A DNA stretch of 64,000 nucleotides from Mycolicibacterium monacense (GCF_010731575.1 NZ_AP022617.1:248001-312000); one strand, 5' to 3'; shown: positions 26,129-36,247, counted from the stretch's first letter. Notes: generated by a model not told the origin, from the sequence alone. A program made the numbers and translations.

Positions 26129-26910
26129 GCGCTCACCACGTACAGGTGGTGCTTGCCGGAGAAGCCCTTGAGCGACACCTCCCGGCCGTCGCCGATCGAC
26201 ACCCCGTCCGCGCCGGCGACCGCATCGCGCACCGCCTCGCTGACCAGGATCTCGCCGCCGTCGGCCTCGGCGGCCACCCGCGCCGCGAGCGCGACGTTAC
26301 GGCCGAACAGGTCCTCCCCGCGCCGCACCGACTTACCGGTGTGGATCCCGATGCGCACCCGAATCCCGTTGGGCCGCCGCCGCAGCGAATGCTGCAGCGC
26401 GATCGCGCAGCGCACCGCGTTCTCGGGTGAGGCGAACGCCACCATGAAACCGTCGCCCTGGCTCTTCACCACATGCCCGTCGTGCTCCCTGACGTGGCGC
26501 TGCACCGAGCGGGCGTGACGGCCGATCAGCCGTGCCCACGCCCGGTCACCGATCCGGTTGTTCAGCGCCGTCGAATCCTCGATGTCGGAGAACAGGATCG
26601 CCACCCGGCCGTGGGGCGCCAGCCGCGCGAGGTCGGGGCGCTCCACCTCGAACCAGTCGGCGAGATCCTCGATCGATGACGTGATCGCGCCGCCGAAACC
26701 CTTCTCCCGCACCAGGTTCGCCGTCTGCCACACATGTTTGACCGCTTCCCGTCCACCACTGAGCAGCATGTTCCTCGTGTCGACGCGGGCGCGCAGTTCG
26801 TCGGCCTCACCGCGGGCGCGGGTGAACAGCACCCACAGCGTGACGAGGCCGACCGCCTCGGCCACCGCGACGACGGCGAGCACCACGGCGGCGATCTCGG
26901 GTCCGGTCAC
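26095..26910 (-). CDS. Membrane-anchored class III adenylyl cyclase
   Basis: Protein of 271 residues (GTG start) with one N-terminal transmembrane helix (about 5-30), a linker, and a class III cyclase catalytic domain (about 100-260). Metal-binding D109 (FSDIEDS) and D153 (SQGDGF), transition-state N205 and R211 (RNVALAARV), and the adenine-specifying K149/D200 pair are all visible, so cAMP is the expected product. One catalytic domain means it must homodimerise. It starts 4 bp after the stop of the large aminotransferase fusion and is probably cotranscribed with it. Confidence 0.88.
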   Translation of the reverse strand: MTGPEIAAVVLAVVAVAEAVGLVTLWVLFTRARGEADELRARVDTRNMLLSGGREAVKHVWQTANLVREKGFGGAITSSIEDLADWFEVERPDLARLAPHGRVAILFSDIEDSTALNNRIGDRAWARLIGRHARSVQRHVREHDGHVVKSQGDGFMVAFASPENAVRCAIALQHSLRRRPNGIRVRIGIHTGKSVRRGEDLFGRNVALAARVAAEADGGEILVSEAVRDAVAGADGVSIGDGREVSLKGFSGKHHLYVVSAQRGGSDSSSR

Positions 26911-26914
26911 GTGA

Positions 26915-29860
26915 CTACCACCCCTCGGTCAGCACCCGGTCCAGCGCATCGACGTAGAAGTCGGCGGATTCGGTGTCGATGCACAACGGCGGTTTGGTCT
27001 TGAGGATGTTCGAGTGGTCGCCCGTCGGCTGGATGACGACGCCGAGTTCGAGCATCCGCTCGCAGATTGCCGCGGTCTCCTCGGTCGCCGGTTCCAGCGT
27101 CTGCCGGTCGCGGACCATCTCGACACCGAGATACAGGCCGACCCCGTGCACGGTGCCGATGATCGGATGCCTGTCGGCCAGCGCCTCCAACCGCGCCTTG
27201 AGGTGTCCGCCCACCCGGACGGCGTTGCCCTGCAGGTCTTCTGCGCGCAGTACGTCGAGCACGGTCAGGCCGATCGCACACGACAGCGGGCTGCCGCCGG
27301 TCGAGGAGAAGAAGTATCCCTGGGAGCGGAACGCCTCGGCCACCTCACGGCTGGTGATCACCGCGCCGAGCGGATAGCCGTTGCCCGTCGACTTCGCCAT
27401 CGAGACGATGTCGGGCACCACGCCCTGCTGCTCGAACCCCCAGAACCAGTGTCCGAGACGGCCGTAACCGACCTGGACCTCGTCGGCGATGGCCAGCCCG
27501 CCGGCGCCGCGCACCGCCGCGTACACCTGCTGCAGATAGCCGTCGGGCAGCGCCATCCCGCCGGCGTTGCCGTACACCGACTCGCAGATGAACCCGGCCG
27601 GGGCGCGACCGTCGGCGACGAGTCGTTCGATCTGCGCGACGGCCTCGGTCGCGTAGCGGCCCACCTCCGCCCCGCGGTACTTGCCGCGGAAGCTGTTCGG
27701 CGATTCGACGGTGTGCACCCAGTCCGGCCGGGTGGCCAGCGCATTGGGGTTGTCGGCGGTCGACGTCGACACCGCATCCGTACCGTAGGTCCAGCCGTGG
27801 TACGCCTCGCGCATCGCGACGACGTCGCGGCGGCCGGTGGCGGCCAGCGCCAGCCGGATCGCCAGATCGCTTGCCTCCGAACCGGAATTGACCAGGAACA
27901 CGGTGTCCAGGGGATCGGGCAGTTCGGCGGCGAGCCGCTCGCTGTACTCGACGACCGCGGCGTAGTTGAACCGCGAATTCGTGTTGAGCTTGCGCAGTTG
28001 GCGGGCCGCGGTGTCGGCCACCCGGGGGTGGGCGTGCCCGAGCACGGTCACGTTGTTGACCATGTCGAGGTAGCAGCGCCCCGCCGTCGACATCAAATAG
28101 TGCCGCCAGCCGCGCTCGATCTGCGGCGGCCTGCGGTAGTAGTGCTCCTGCACCGGCGCGAAGCTGCGGTCACGCCGCTCGACCAGGTCGGCGGCGGGGG
28201 AGGTGACGGCGTCCGGCGGCAGGCCGAGCACCGGGCGCGGATCGCGCGCCTGCGCCAACCAGCCCGTCGCCACCTCGGGACGCACCAGCGGTGGGGCCGT
28301 CACCCCGCCGACCGGGCGCACCGCGACGTCCGCCCACTGCGCGGCGTCGGCCTGCGCGATCGGGTCACCGGCCCGCACCGCGGAAGCGCCGCCCACGGGG
28401 CGCACACCGGTCAGCGTGACCTCGTGGGCGTCGCCGCGGACCGTCACCGTGTCGCCTGCGCCGTCGCTGCCGACCTCACCGTCCCACGGCGCCACCAGGG
28501 TCAGCGGTTGCGCCGGCCAGAGCCGGACACCGGTCGGCACGACGTCGCCGCTGCGTTGGCTCAGCGCGGGCGCCAGACCGAGTCGCGGCTCGCCGAATCG
28601 TGTGACGACCACGGCCGCACCGTCACCCACGGCGCGTCGGGCGAGCCGGTCGTCGACGTCCGGCGGCAGCCAGCCCCCTGGTGTGAACGCGAAGTCGTAG
28701 GCGTCGGATGTCGGTGAGAGATCAAGTGTGACAACGTCTTCGGCGGTCACACCGGCGATCATCGGCACGGTGGCCGTGACATCGGCGGGTGGTGCGGCGA
28801 ATCCGAGATCGGCCCGGATCACCGCGGTCATCACGTCGATCGGGACCGACGTCGCCTGTTCGAACATCCGCCACTCGCCGTCGGACTGGTCGGTGACGTA
28901 GGCGTTGTCCGGGTCGAGTTCGGCCTGCTGGGCTCCGCTGACGATGAGCACCGCCGTCCGCAGCACCACCATCGGCCACAGTGCGTCGATCTCCTCGACC
29001 GTCAGCGGCCGGATGCCGTGGAACGCGCGCACCGCAGGCAGGATCGAGACCGGTTCGGTGCCGCTGTGCCCCAGCACCGACGAGGCGGCGATCGCCAACT
29101 CCGACACCGCCCAGGTGTCGGTGAGATCGCCGAAGTCGATCACCCCGTCGGGTCGGCGGGTGCCGTCGGCCGCCCGCGACACGACGACGTTCGCGTCGGT
29201 GATGTCGAGGTGCACCGCCTGGCGGGGGAGTGCGTCGGCGACGCGGCCGATGCGCTCCGCGGCGTCGCGGGTGGCGGTCGAGAGCCGCTCGCGCTGCACC
29301 GGATCGGCGACGTGGCCGATCAGGGCGGCGACGACGTCGGCGCCGTAGCGCAGATCCCACTGCAGCACCCGGTCGAGACCCGCGTGTTCGAAGCCCGTCA
29401 GCGCCCGGCTGACGCGCGCCGCCACCTCGCCGAGCCCCGCGACCGCGGCCGGACCGAGGTGATCGGCGTCGATCAGCGTGCCGCCGGGCAGGTACCGCAG
29501 CAACCGGACCAACAGCCCGTCGACCGTCGTCACCTCCGCGCCGTCGGCGTTGGGCAGCGGCACCGCGATCCGCAGGCCCGGTTCGGCCTCGGCGATCAGC
29601 GTCGCCGCTGCGTCCTGCGCCGCGAGTTCGACGGCGGTGAACGCGGGGTTGGCCACCTTCAGTACGCCCGCGACCTCACCGGTGCCGGTGCGGCGCACCA
29701 GGAAGTTCTTGTCCTGCTGACTGCCCAGGGAGACGGCATCGCCCTCGATGCCGTAGTGGGTGGCGAGAATGCCCTGCGCTTCGGCTTCGCTGACCCGTGG
29801 GGCGGGAAGCGCCGGCTGTTCGAGGAAGTCGAACCCGGCGGTGCGACGTCCTGCGGTCAC
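26915..29860 (-). CDS. Kinase-like/M23-like/class III aminotransferase fusion
   Basis: Protein of 981 residues with three parts. Residues about 30-330 form an aminoglycoside-phosphotransferase/homoserine-kinase-type fold with HLDITDAN (H217, D219, N224) and IDFGD (D242). Residues about 380-530 are a beta-rich M23-peptidase/biotinyl-like domain without catalytic zinc residues that I can see. Residues about 560-981 are a class III PLP aminotransferase with D793 (ADEVQ) and Schiff-base K823 (MAKSTGNG). The closest functional analogues are the ethanolamine-phosphate phospho-lyases, so phosphorylation then PLP-dependent elimination on one chain is plausible. Its GTG start overlaps the hydrolase stop (GTGA). 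Confidence 0.88.
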   Translation of the reverse strand: MTAGRRTAGFDFLEQPALPAPRVSEAEAQGILATHYGIEGDAVSLGSQQDKNFLVRRTGTGEVAGVLKVANPAFTAVELAAQDAAATLIAEAEPGLRIAVPLPNADGAEVTTVDGLLVRLLRYLPGGTLIDADHLGPAAVAGLGEVAARVSRALTGFEHAGLDRVLQWDLRYGADVVAALIGHVADPVQRERLSTATRDAAERIGRVADALPRQAVHLDITDANVVVSRAADGTRRPDGVIDFGDLTDTWAVSELAIAASSVLGHSGTEPVSILPAVRAFHGIRPLTVEEIDALWPMVVLRTAVLIVSGAQQAELDPDNAYVTDQSDGEWRMFEQATSVPIDVMTAVIRADLGFAAPPADVTATVPMIAGVTAEDVVTLDLSPTSDAYDFAFTPGGWLPPDVDDRLARRAVGDGAAVVVTRFGEPRLGLAPALSQRSGDVVPTGVRLWPAQPLTLVAPWDGEVGSDGAGDTVTVRGDAHEVTLTGVRPVGGASAVRAGDPIAQADAAQWADVAVRPVGGVTAPPLVRPEVATGWLAQARDPRPVLGLPPDAVTSPAADLVERRDRSFAPVQEHYYRRPPQIERGWRHYLMSTAGRCYLDMVNNVTVLGHAHPRVADTAARQLRKLNTNSRFNYAAVVEYSERLAAELPDPLDTVFLVNSGSEASDLAIRLALAATGRRDVVAMREAYHGWTYGTDAVSTSTADNPNALATRPDWVHTVESPNSFRGKYRGAEVGRYATEAVAQIERLVADGRAPAGFICESVYGNAGGMALPDGYLQQVYAAVRGAGGLAIADEVQVGYGRLGHWFWGFEQQGVVPDIVSMAKSTGNGYPLGAVITSREVAEAFRSQGYFFSSTGGSPLSCAIGLTVLDVLRAEDLQGNAVRVGGHLKARLEALADRHPIIGTVHGVGLYLGVEMVRDRQTLEPATEETAAICERMLELGVVIQPTGDHSNILKTKPPLCIDTESADFYVDALDRVLTEGW

Positions 29861-30714
29861 CGGCTGACGAAACCGACGACGGCTTCGGTGAACGCGTCGT
29901 TGTCGTCACCGGCCGCGGTGTGGCCGGCATCGGACAGCTCGACGAACTCGGCACCGGGGACCTTGCGCAGGAACTCCTGCACGCCTTCGGAACTGACCAC
30001 GTCGGAGAGCTTGCCACGGATCAGCAGGATCGGAATGGTCAACTCGACCGCGGCCTGTTCGAGTTTGTCGGCCCGGACGAACGGGTCGTCACCGGGTTTG
30101 GTCAGGAACGCCGGATCCCAGTGCCAGTACCACCGCCCGTCGCGATGGCGCAGGTTCTTCTTGAGGCCCTCGTGGCTCTTCGGCCGGGTTCGGTGGGGCA
30201 GATAGGCGGCCACCGCATCGGCGGCCTGCTCCAGGGTGTCGAAACCGTGCACGTGGTTGAACATGAAGTCACGGATGCGGGCGCTGCCGTCCTTCTCGAA
30301 GCGTGGCACCACGTCGACGAGCACCAACTGGGTGACCCGCTGCGGCCCCGCCTCCCGGGCGACCAGGATGCCGGTCAGCCCGCCCATGCTGGCGCCGATC
30401 AGGGCCACGGGCCGCCCGATCTGGTCGAGTACCTCGCACGTGTCCGCGCACAGCATCTCCACCGAGTAGTTGGCCTCCGGGGACCGGTCGCTGTCGCCGT
30501 GGCCGCGGCTGTCCAGCGCCACGACGTGCAACCCCGCGTCGGCCAGGATCTGCCCGGTGTTCTTCCACGAGAAGCGGTTCTGGCCGCCGCCGTGGAGCAT
30601 CAGCACGGTGGGCCGGTCGGCGGCCGACTCCGCGCCGCGGTTCCATTCGTCGCCCACCAGGGTGAGCCCTTCTGCACCCCGGAACGACACGGTCTCTGCG
30701 GTACTCACGGACAC
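29857..30714 (-). CDS. Alpha/beta hydrolase
   Basis: Alpha/beta hydrolase of 285 residues with an oxyanion HGGGQN, DSRGHGDSD, nucleophile elbow GASMGG (Ser) and a C-terminal SDAGHTA carrying the catalytic His. The start is ambiguous: GTG at 30714 or at 30708, with no clear ribosome site; the open frame upstream would cover the promoter of the divergent gene. It overlaps the fusion protein gene by 4 bp and forms the first gene of a hydrolase-fusion-cyclase operon. Confidence 0.82.
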   Translation of the reverse strand: MSVSTAETVSFRGAEGLTLVGDEWNRGAESAADRPTVLMLHGGGQNRFSWKNTGQILADAGLHVVALDSRGHGDSDRSPEANYSVEMLCADTCEVLDQIGRPVALIGASMGGLTGILVAREAGPQRVTQLVLVDVVPRFEKDGSARIRDFMFNHVHGFDTLEQAADAVAAYLPHRTRPKSHEGLKKNLRHRDGRWYWHWDPAFLTKPGDDPFVRADKLEQAAVELTIPILLIRGKLSDVVSSEGVQEFLRKVPGAEFVELSDAGHTAAGDDNDAFTEAVVGFVSR

Positions 30715-30812
30715 GGGCGTCACGTTACTCGCGGCCGATCGGGCCGATCGCGATGAGTTCGCCCACCGCAGGCGGTCGTTATCGCAGTAGTCCACGAGCA
30801 AGGAGAACTCCG

Positions 30813-31286
30813 ATGCCCCAGATAACCCCGTCGCTCTGGTTCGACGACGACCTGGAGGAGGCCGTCGCCTTCTACACGTCGATCTTCCCCAACTCCACGG
30901 TGGAGAGCCTCAGCCGTTTCACCGAGGCCTGTCCGGGGCCGACCGGTGAGGTGGTGTCGGCGACGTTCGTCCTCGACGGCACCCGGTTCATCGGCATCAA
31001 CGGCGGACCGCAGTTCCCGTTCACCGAGGCGGTGTCGTTCACCGTGGCCTGCAAGGACCAGGAGGAGGTCGACTACTACTGGGACCGGCTGGTCGACGGC
31101 GGCGAGGAGTCGATGTGCGGCTGGCTCAAGGACCGTTTCGGAGTCAGCTGGCAGATCGTGCCCGACCGCCTCACCGAACTGCTCGACGACCCCGATCCGG
31201 TGCGCGCGGCGGCCGCGTCGAAGGCGATGCTCGGAATGCGCAAGATCATCATCGCCGAACTGGAGGAGGCCGTCGTCGCCATGTGA
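30813..31286 (+). CDS. VOC family protein, PhnB/3-demethylubiquinone-type
   Basis: Vicinal-oxygen-chelate fold protein of 157 residues, PhnB-like (PF06983 type). It has an N-terminal TPSLWFDDDLEEAVAFYTSIF, then a middle INGGPQFPF, and WLKDRFGVSWQIVP near residue 115. Family members are annotated as 3-demethylubiquinone methyltransferase-like but most have unknown roles. An AGGAGAA ribosome site sets the ATG at 30813. Transcribed alone. Confidence 0.85.
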   Translation: MPQITPSLWFDDDLEEAVAFYTSIFPNSTVESLSRFTEACPGPTGEVVSATFVLDGTRFIGINGGPQFPFTEAVSFTVACKDQEEVDYYWDRLVDGGEESMCGWLKDRFGVSWQIVPDRLTELLDDPDPVRAAAASKAMLGMRKIIIAELEEAVVAM

Positions 31287-31358
31287 TCGGGTGGCCTCAG
31301 CGGTGCGGTACGTCGCCGACTGACGCCTGCGGCCCGCCACGTAACGTTTGGCGGAAGG

Positions 31359-31378
31359 CCGGGATGAGGTGATCCCGG
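31359..31378. terminator. Short hairpin before Mce-associated genes
   Basis: CCGGGAT and ATCCCGG form perfect 7-bp arms around a 6-nt loop, between the VOC gene and the Mce-associated pair. It could end the VOC transcript or lie in the 5' leader of the next operon. No U-tract follows. Confidence 0.35.
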
Positions 31379-31397
31379 GTGCCGCAGAGGAGCAGAC

Positions 31398-32039
31398 ATG
31401 GCAGACGATGCCCCCGCCCCCGCCCCCGACGGCGAACCGACCGTGACCGTCGACGACGAGACCGCGGTCGACGTCGAGAACCCCGAAAACCCCGAGAACC
31501 CCGAGACCTCTGAGGCCGATGAGGCTAATGAGACCGGTGAGGCCGGCCCGGCCGACCGCTCGCCGGTGCGGAAGGCGCTCCTCGCGGGGCTGGCGCTCGT
31601 CGTGGTCCTGGCCGCGGTGACCGGCTGGTTCGGCTACCAGGCCTACCGGTCGGACCAGGACACCAAGGAGCGCAACCTGTTCCTCGAGGTGGGCCGCCAG
31701 GCCGCACAGAACCTGACCACCATCGACTGGGAGAGGGCCGACGCCGACGTGCAGCGCGTACTCGACGTGGCGACCGGCACCTTCTACGACGACTTCCAGA
31801 AGCGGGCCGAACCGTTCCTGCAGGTGGTCAAGGAGGCGAAGTCCAAGTCGGTGGGCACCCTCGGCGAAGCCGGGCTGGAGTCGGTCTCCGGCGACACGGC
31901 GGAGGTGCTGGTGGCGGTGACGGTGAAGTCGTCGAACGCCGGCGCGCCGGAGCAGCCCCCGCGCGCGTGGCGGATGCGGCTCACCGTGCAGCGGGTCGAC
32001 GACCGCGCGAAGGTCTCACAGGTGGAGTTCGTGCAGTGA
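31398..32039 (+). CDS. Mce-associated membrane protein (first of pair)
   Basis: Protein of 213 residues: a long acidic disordered N-terminus with short NPE and EAxE repeats (1-55), one transmembrane helix (about 58-78), and an extracytoplasmic domain of about 130 residues typical of Mce-associated (Mam/Omam) proteins. These stabilise or assist Mce lipid-import complexes. No mce genes are in the window, so this is an orphan pair similar in arrangement to Rv1363c-Rv1362c. A GAGGAG ribosome site precedes the ATG. The next gene overlaps its stop (GTGA). Confidence 0.82.
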   Translation: MADDAPAPAPDGEPTVTVDDETAVDVENPENPENPETSEADEANETGEAGPADRSPVRKALLAGLALVVVLAAVTGWFGYQAYRSDQDTKERNLFLEVGRQAAQNLTTIDWERADADVQRVLDVATGTFYDDFQKRAEPFLQVVKEAKSKSVGTLGEAGLESVSGDTAEVLVAVTVKSSNAGAPEQPPRAWRMRLTVQRVDDRAKVSQVEFVQ

Positions 32040-32656
32040 CCGACACCCCGAAAGAGGAGCAGACGACGGTCGAGCAGTTCGAACCCGAGGCGACCGCCGT
32101 CGAGGAACCCACTGCCGAGTCGTCGACGGCCGACGAGCCCGCGGCTGCCCCGGCGGTCGCCACGCGCCGCTCGATCCCGTGGGAGCGGGTCTTCGCCTAC
32201 GGCGTCGTGCCCGCGCTCGCCCTCGTGCTCGCCGTCGCCGGCGGGTACCTGTTCTGGCGGAACTACACCGCCGACGCGGCGGAGCAGGCGCGGGAGGATT
32301 CGGTCGCCGCGGCCCGCAGCATCGCGATCTCGATGCTCACCTACGAGCCGCAGTCCGTCGAACAGCAACTCGGGGCCGCCAAAGAGCAGCTCACCGGAAC
32401 CTTCCGCGACACCTACAGTTCGCTGATCGACACCGTCGTCGTACCGGGTGCCAAGGAGCGACAGATCTCGGCCGTCACCGACGTCCCCGCGGCCGCGTCG
32501 GTCAGCGCGGAGCCCGATCACGCGGTGGTGCTGCTGTTCGTCAACCAGACGGTCACCGTCGGCTCGGAACCCCCGACCAATACGGCCTCCAGCGTCCGGG
32601 TCACCCTCGACAAGGTCGGCGACCAGTGGCGCGTGTCCGAGTTCCAGCCGATCTGA
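32036..32656 (+). CDS. Mce-associated membrane protein (second of pair)
   Basis: Protein of 206 residues (GTG start overlapping the previous stop) with the same plan: acidic disordered N-terminus to about residue 47, one transmembrane helix (about 54-76), then a Mam-type extracytoplasmic domain ending in DQWRVSEFQP. The two paired proteins probably work together. The ATG of the following hydrolase overlaps this stop (TGATG), so three genes are coupled. Confidence 0.82.
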   Translation: MTDTPKEEQTTVEQFEPEATAVEEPTAESSTADEPAAAPAVATRRSIPWERVFAYGVVPALALVLAVAGGYLFWRNYTADAAEQAREDSVAAARSIAISMLTYEPQSVEQQLGAAKEQLTGTFRDTYSSLIDTVVVPGAKERQISAVTDVPAAASVSAEPDHAVVLLFVNQTVTVGSEPPTNTASSVRVTLDKVGDQWRVSEFQPI

Positions 32657-33558
32657 TGACGCCGCGCTGGTTGGATGTGGCGACCCCGGCCGGGCAGCTG
32701 CGGGCGCTGGTCTGGGGTCCGGAGGACGGTCCGGTCGCGCTGTGCCTGCACGGCTTCCCCGACACCGCCTACGGATGGCGCAAACTCGCCCCCGCGCTCG
32801 CCGCTGCCGGATGGCGGGTGGTGGCGCCGTTCATGCGTGGATACGTGCCGTCGTCCGTCCCGTCCGACCGCAGCTATCACGTCGGGGCGTTGATGGACGA
32901 CGCCCTGCGCGTGCTCGCCGCGGCGGGGCCGACGGGTCGCGACGTCATCATCGGACACGACTGGGGTGCGATCGCCGGCACCGGTCTGGCCGCGATGCCC
33001 GACAGCCCCTTCGAACGGGCGGTCATCATGTCGGTGCCGCCGGCCGCGGCGTTCCGTCCGCTCGGCCGCGTACCGGACAGGTGGCGGCTGGCCGCCGAGC
33101 TGCCCCGGCAGATGCTGCGCAGCTGGTACATCTTCTACTTCCAGCTGCCCTGGCTGCCGGACCGGTCCGCGTCATGGGTGGTGCCCTGGCTGTGGCGGCA
33201 GTGGTCGCCCGGCTACCACGCCGCCGAGGACCTGCGACACGTCGACGCCGCCATCGGGGTGCGCCGGCGGTGGCGGGCCGCGCTGGGCTACTACCGCGCC
33301 ACCGTCCGCAACTCGCGGCCACCGGCGCAATACGCCGAACTGCACCGGCACTGGCTGTCGGCGCCGGTGTTGCCGACGCTGTACCTGCACGGCCACGACG
33401 ACGGCTGCGCCACAGCGAATTTCACCCCCTGGGTGCAACGGGTGCTGCCCGAGGGGAGTGCGGTCGCGGTCGTCGAGCACGCCGGGCACTTCCTGGCGCT
33501 CGAACAGCCCGACGTGGTCGGCCGCCACATCGTCGACTTCATCGGGACCGCCCGCTAG
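32656..33558 (+). CDS. Alpha/beta hydrolase (epoxide hydrolase/dehalogenase-like)
   Basis: Protein of 300 residues with HGFPDTAYGW (oxyanion segment), nucleophile elbow GHDWGA in which Asp is the nucleophile, a cap domain (about 130-220), and EHAGHFLALEQP with the catalytic His. An Asp nucleophile with HGFP is the signature of epoxide hydrolases and haloalkane dehalogenases. The substrate is unknown. It is translationally coupled to the Mce-associated pair, which suggests a lipid-like substrate. It overlaps the convergent SDR by 4 bp. Confidence 0.83.
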   Translation: MTPRWLDVATPAGQLRALVWGPEDGPVALCLHGFPDTAYGWRKLAPALAAAGWRVVAPFMRGYVPSSVPSDRSYHVGALMDDALRVLAAAGPTGRDVIIGHDWGAIAGTGLAAMPDSPFERAVIMSVPPAAAFRPLGRVPDRWRLAAELPRQMLRSWYIFYFQLPWLPDRSASWVVPWLWRQWSPGYHAAEDLRHVDAAIGVRRRWRAALGYYRATVRNSRPPAQYAELHRHWLSAPVLPTLYLHGHDDGCATANFTPWVQRVLPEGSAVAVVEHAGHFLALEQPDVVGRHIVDFIGTAR

Positions 33559-34358
33559 GAGCGCTTCATCCCGGGGTGGGCGCGGCCCAGCATCGGCAGC
33601 AGCAGGCGCCGCGGCGTGAGGTGGTTGAGCGCCGCGGCGACCCGGTTCGGTGTGCCGGGCACGATGACCGCCCGGCCCGCGGCCAGCCCGTCGAGTCCCA
33701 CTTTCGCGACCGTGTCCGGGCGCTCCCACAGGAACTTCGGCAACATCTTCTCCGCCTCGTCGTCGGGGATACCCGCCTGCTCGCCGAATCCGGTACGGAC
33801 CGGTCCGGGACACAGGGTCGCCGCCGAGACGCCGGTACCGCGCAACTCCTCACGCAACGCGTGGGTGTAGGACAGCACGAACGCCTTGGCCGCACCGTAG
33901 GTGGCCTGCCCCGGCACCGGGCCGAACGCGCCGACCGAGGCGACGTTGAGCACCGCGCCGCGGCCGCGCGCGACCATGCCGGGAACGAAGCGGCTGCACA
34001 GGTCGACCACCGCCGCGACGTCGAGTTCCACCAGCGTCAGCTCGGCGGCGGGATCGGATGCGGCGACGCGGCCGAGGTTCGCCATACCCGCGTTGTTGAC
34101 CAGGATGTCGACCTCGGCGCCGAGTGCGGCGATCCGGGCGGGCAGCGCGGCGCGCTCATCGGGGCGCGACAGGTCGGTGGGCAGCGCGTGGGCGTGCGGG
34201 CCGAGGTCGTCGGCCAGCGCCCGCAACTGATCGCCGCGACGGGCGACCAGCGCCAAACCGTATCCGCGCCTTGCTAATTCGCGGGCGATCTGCTCGCCGA
34301 TCCCCGACGAGGCGCCGGTGACGAGCGCCACCCCGGTGCTGCTGCTGGCCGGAAGCAT
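33555..34358 (-). CDS. Short-chain dehydrogenase/reductase
   Basis: Classical SDR (267 residues) with TGASSGIG, NNAG, a Ser in NVASVGAFG and YGAAK (YxxxK). VARRGDQL after beta-2 has Arg residues that favour NADP(H). The C-terminal part with NHLTPRRLLLPM is the extension seen in the mycobacterial family often annotated as ketoacyl reductase/DltE-like. The ATG at 34358 was preferred over further upstream codons because those would overlap the divergent acyltransferase gene, 25 bp away. Confidence 0.87.
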   Translation of the reverse strand: MLPASSSTGVALVTGASSGIGEQIARELARRGYGLALVARRGDQLRALADDLGPHAHALPTDLSRPDERAALPARIAALGAEVDILVNNAGMANLGRVAASDPAAELTLVELDVAAVVDLCSRFVPGMVARGRGAVLNVASVGAFGPVPGQATYGAAKAFVLSYTHALREELRGTGVSAATLCPGPVRTGFGEQAGIPDDEAEKMLPKFLWERPDTVAKVGLDGLAAGRAVIVPGTPNRVAAALNHLTPRRLLLPMLGRAHPGMKRS

Positions 34359-34383
34359 GCGGCGAAGCTTAACCTCGGACGCT

Positions 34384-35646
34384 ATGACGGCGCGCCGGCT
34401 CGCGGCGGTCGACGCCCAGAACCTGTGGATGTCGGCCAAGATGCCTGACGACCAGTTCCTGGTCTACGGCTTCGCCGGGCTACCCGGAGACCTGCCGGGC
34501 ACCATCGCCGCGATCCTCGAGCGGGCCCCGTCCTGCGGAGAACTGCGGCTGCGGGTGCGCGACCGGGGTCGGCTGAGGTATCCGGAGTGGGTCGACGGCG
34601 GTGTCGACGACGCCCAGGTGCGCACGCATGCGGCCGACGACTGGTCGGAGTGTCTGGCCGCGGTCACGGCGCTGACCGGCGACCAACTCGACGCGCGGAC
34701 GGCCGCCTGGCGGCTGCATGTCTTCAGCCCCGTGCGGGCGATACCCGGCGTCGAGGGTGCGGGCACCGTGGCGGTGGTGCAGGTGTCGCATGCGCTCGCC
34801 GACGGGCTGCGGTCCGCGGCGTTGGCGGCGTGGCTGTTCGGCAGGCCTGCGCCGGTCGACGCGGTGACGGTGGCGCCGTGGGAGTCGGCGACGCTGCCGT
34901 TGCGCGCGGTCAGCGCGGCGCGCGCACACCGGCAGCTGATGCGCGACGTGACAGCCGGAACCGTTGCGGCGCAGGCAGGTTCGCGTCCCGCCTTACGCAG
35001 CAACGCCCGCCCGGACGGCGCCCGGGACCTGCGCACCGTGGTGCGCCGTCGCGCCGACCTGCCGACAGGCACCGTCACCGTGTCGGTTCTGGCCGCCGTC
35101 TCGCGTGCCCTGGCCGACCATCTGCGCGAACTCGGCGACGATCCGTCCACGCTCGGCGCCGAGGTGCCGATGGCGAGTCCGGGTCCGCGACGGGCGCACA
35201 ACCACTTCGGCAACGTCGGGGTCGGGTTGCACCCGGATCTGCCGCACGCCGAACGCAGTTCCCGCATCGCCGCGGAACTGGCGCGACGCAGACAGCGGGC
35301 CGCCCACCCCGCGATGCGGGCGGCCACCCTGGCGTCGGCCGCGGTTCCGGCGCCGCTCATGCGGTGGGGGGTTGCGGCGTTCGACCCGACGGTCCGCTCA
35401 CCGACGGCGATCGGCAACACCGTCGTGTCGAGTGTCCACCGCGGGGCCGCCGACCTGCACTTCGGCGGGGCGCCGGTGGTGCTGACGACCGGCTGTCCGT
35501 CGTTGTCGCCGATGCAGGGCCTGACCCACGGCGTGCACGGAATCGGTGACACCGTCGCGGTCAGCGTGCACGCCGCCGAGTCGGCCGTCGGCGACATCGA
35601 CGCCTACGTCGACCGGCTGGCGGCCGCGCTGGACCGGCCCGAATAG
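34384..35646 (+). CDS. WS/DGAT-like acyltransferase with degenerate motif
   Basis: Protein of 420 residues with the layout of wax ester synthase/diacylglycerol acyltransferases. It has an N-terminal LAAVDAQNLWM, a motif at 135-141 and a C-terminal domain with FGNVGVGLHPDL, TVVSSVHRG and the VSVHAAES end. The catalytic HHxxxDG reads SHALADG: the first His is Ser135, the second (H136) and D140-G141 remain. It may still transfer acyl groups to an alcohol. It is shorter than the usual 450-480. The start at 34384 avoids overlap with the divergent SDR. Confidence 0.75.
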   Translation: MTARRLAAVDAQNLWMSAKMPDDQFLVYGFAGLPGDLPGTIAAILERAPSCGELRLRVRDRGRLRYPEWVDGGVDDAQVRTHAADDWSECLAAVTALTGDQLDARTAAWRLHVFSPVRAIPGVEGAGTVAVVQVSHALADGLRSAALAAWLFGRPAPVDAVTVAPWESATLPLRAVSAARAHRQLMRDVTAGTVAAQAGSRPALRSNARPDGARDLRTVVRRRADLPTGTVTVSVLAAVSRALADHLRELGDDPSTLGAEVPMASPGPRRAHNHFGNVGVGLHPDLPHAERSSRIAAELARRRQRAAHPAMRAATLASAAVPAPLMRWGVAAFDPTVRSPTAIGNTVVSSVHRGAADLHFGGAPVVLTTGCPSLSPMQGLTHGVHGIGDTVAVSVHAAESAVGDIDAYVDRLAAALDRPE

Positions 35647-35706
35647 GCACCCGAATAGGCACAGGGGGGTGGGCGCCGACTTAACAGATGGCCTAGATTC
35701 TGTTGC

Positions 35707-36228
35707 ATGACTGCCTACGATGTCGGCGTTCTGATCCTGCGAGTGGTGCTGGGCCTGACCATGGCCGCCCACGGCTACAACAAGTTCTTCGGCGGCGGCC
35801 GGATCCCCGGCACCGCCGGCTGGTTCGACAGCATCGGTATGAAGCCGGGCATGTTCCACGCCCGCGTCGCCGCCACCACGGAGATGGCCGCGGGCATCGG
35901 CCTGGCCGTCGGCCTGCTGACCCCGGTGCCTGCCGCCGGATTCGTGGCGTTGATGCTGGTCGCCGCGTGGACCGTGCACCGTGCCAACGGCTTCTTCATC
36001 GTCAAGGAGGGCTGGGAGTACAACCTCGTCCTCGCCGCCGCGGCCGTCGCCATCCCCGCGATCGGCCCGGGCAAGCTCAGCCTGGACTACGCCCTGTTCC
36101 ACGGCACCGGCGTATGGGATCTGGTGCAGGGCTGGTGGGGTCTGGTGATCGCGCTGGTCCTCGGCCTCGGCGGTGGCATCGGCCAGCTGGCGATCTTCTA
36201 CCGCCCGCCGGCCAAGACCGGCGCCTGA
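35707..36228 (+). CDS. DoxX family membrane protein
   Basis: Four-helix membrane protein (173 residues) of the DoxX family, with LRVVLGLTMAAHGYNKFFGGG at the start (helix 1 and the conserved HGxxK) and LTPVPAAGFVAL (helix 3). Relatives form oxidoreductase or superoxide-detoxifying complexes or terminal oxidase subunits; the role here is unknown. It lies 45 bp before the KstR-type box of the DUF3556 gene on the same strand. Confidence 0.87.
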   Translation: MTAYDVGVLILRVVLGLTMAAHGYNKFFGGGRIPGTAGWFDSIGMKPGMFHARVAATTEMAAGIGLAVGLLTPVPAAGFVALMLVAAWTVHRANGFFIVKEGWEYNLVLAAAAVAIPAIGPGKLSLDYALFHGTGVWDLVQGWWGLVIALVLGLGGGIGQLAIFYRPPAKTGA

Positions 36229-36247
36229 CGCCAACCCTTCCCCCGGA

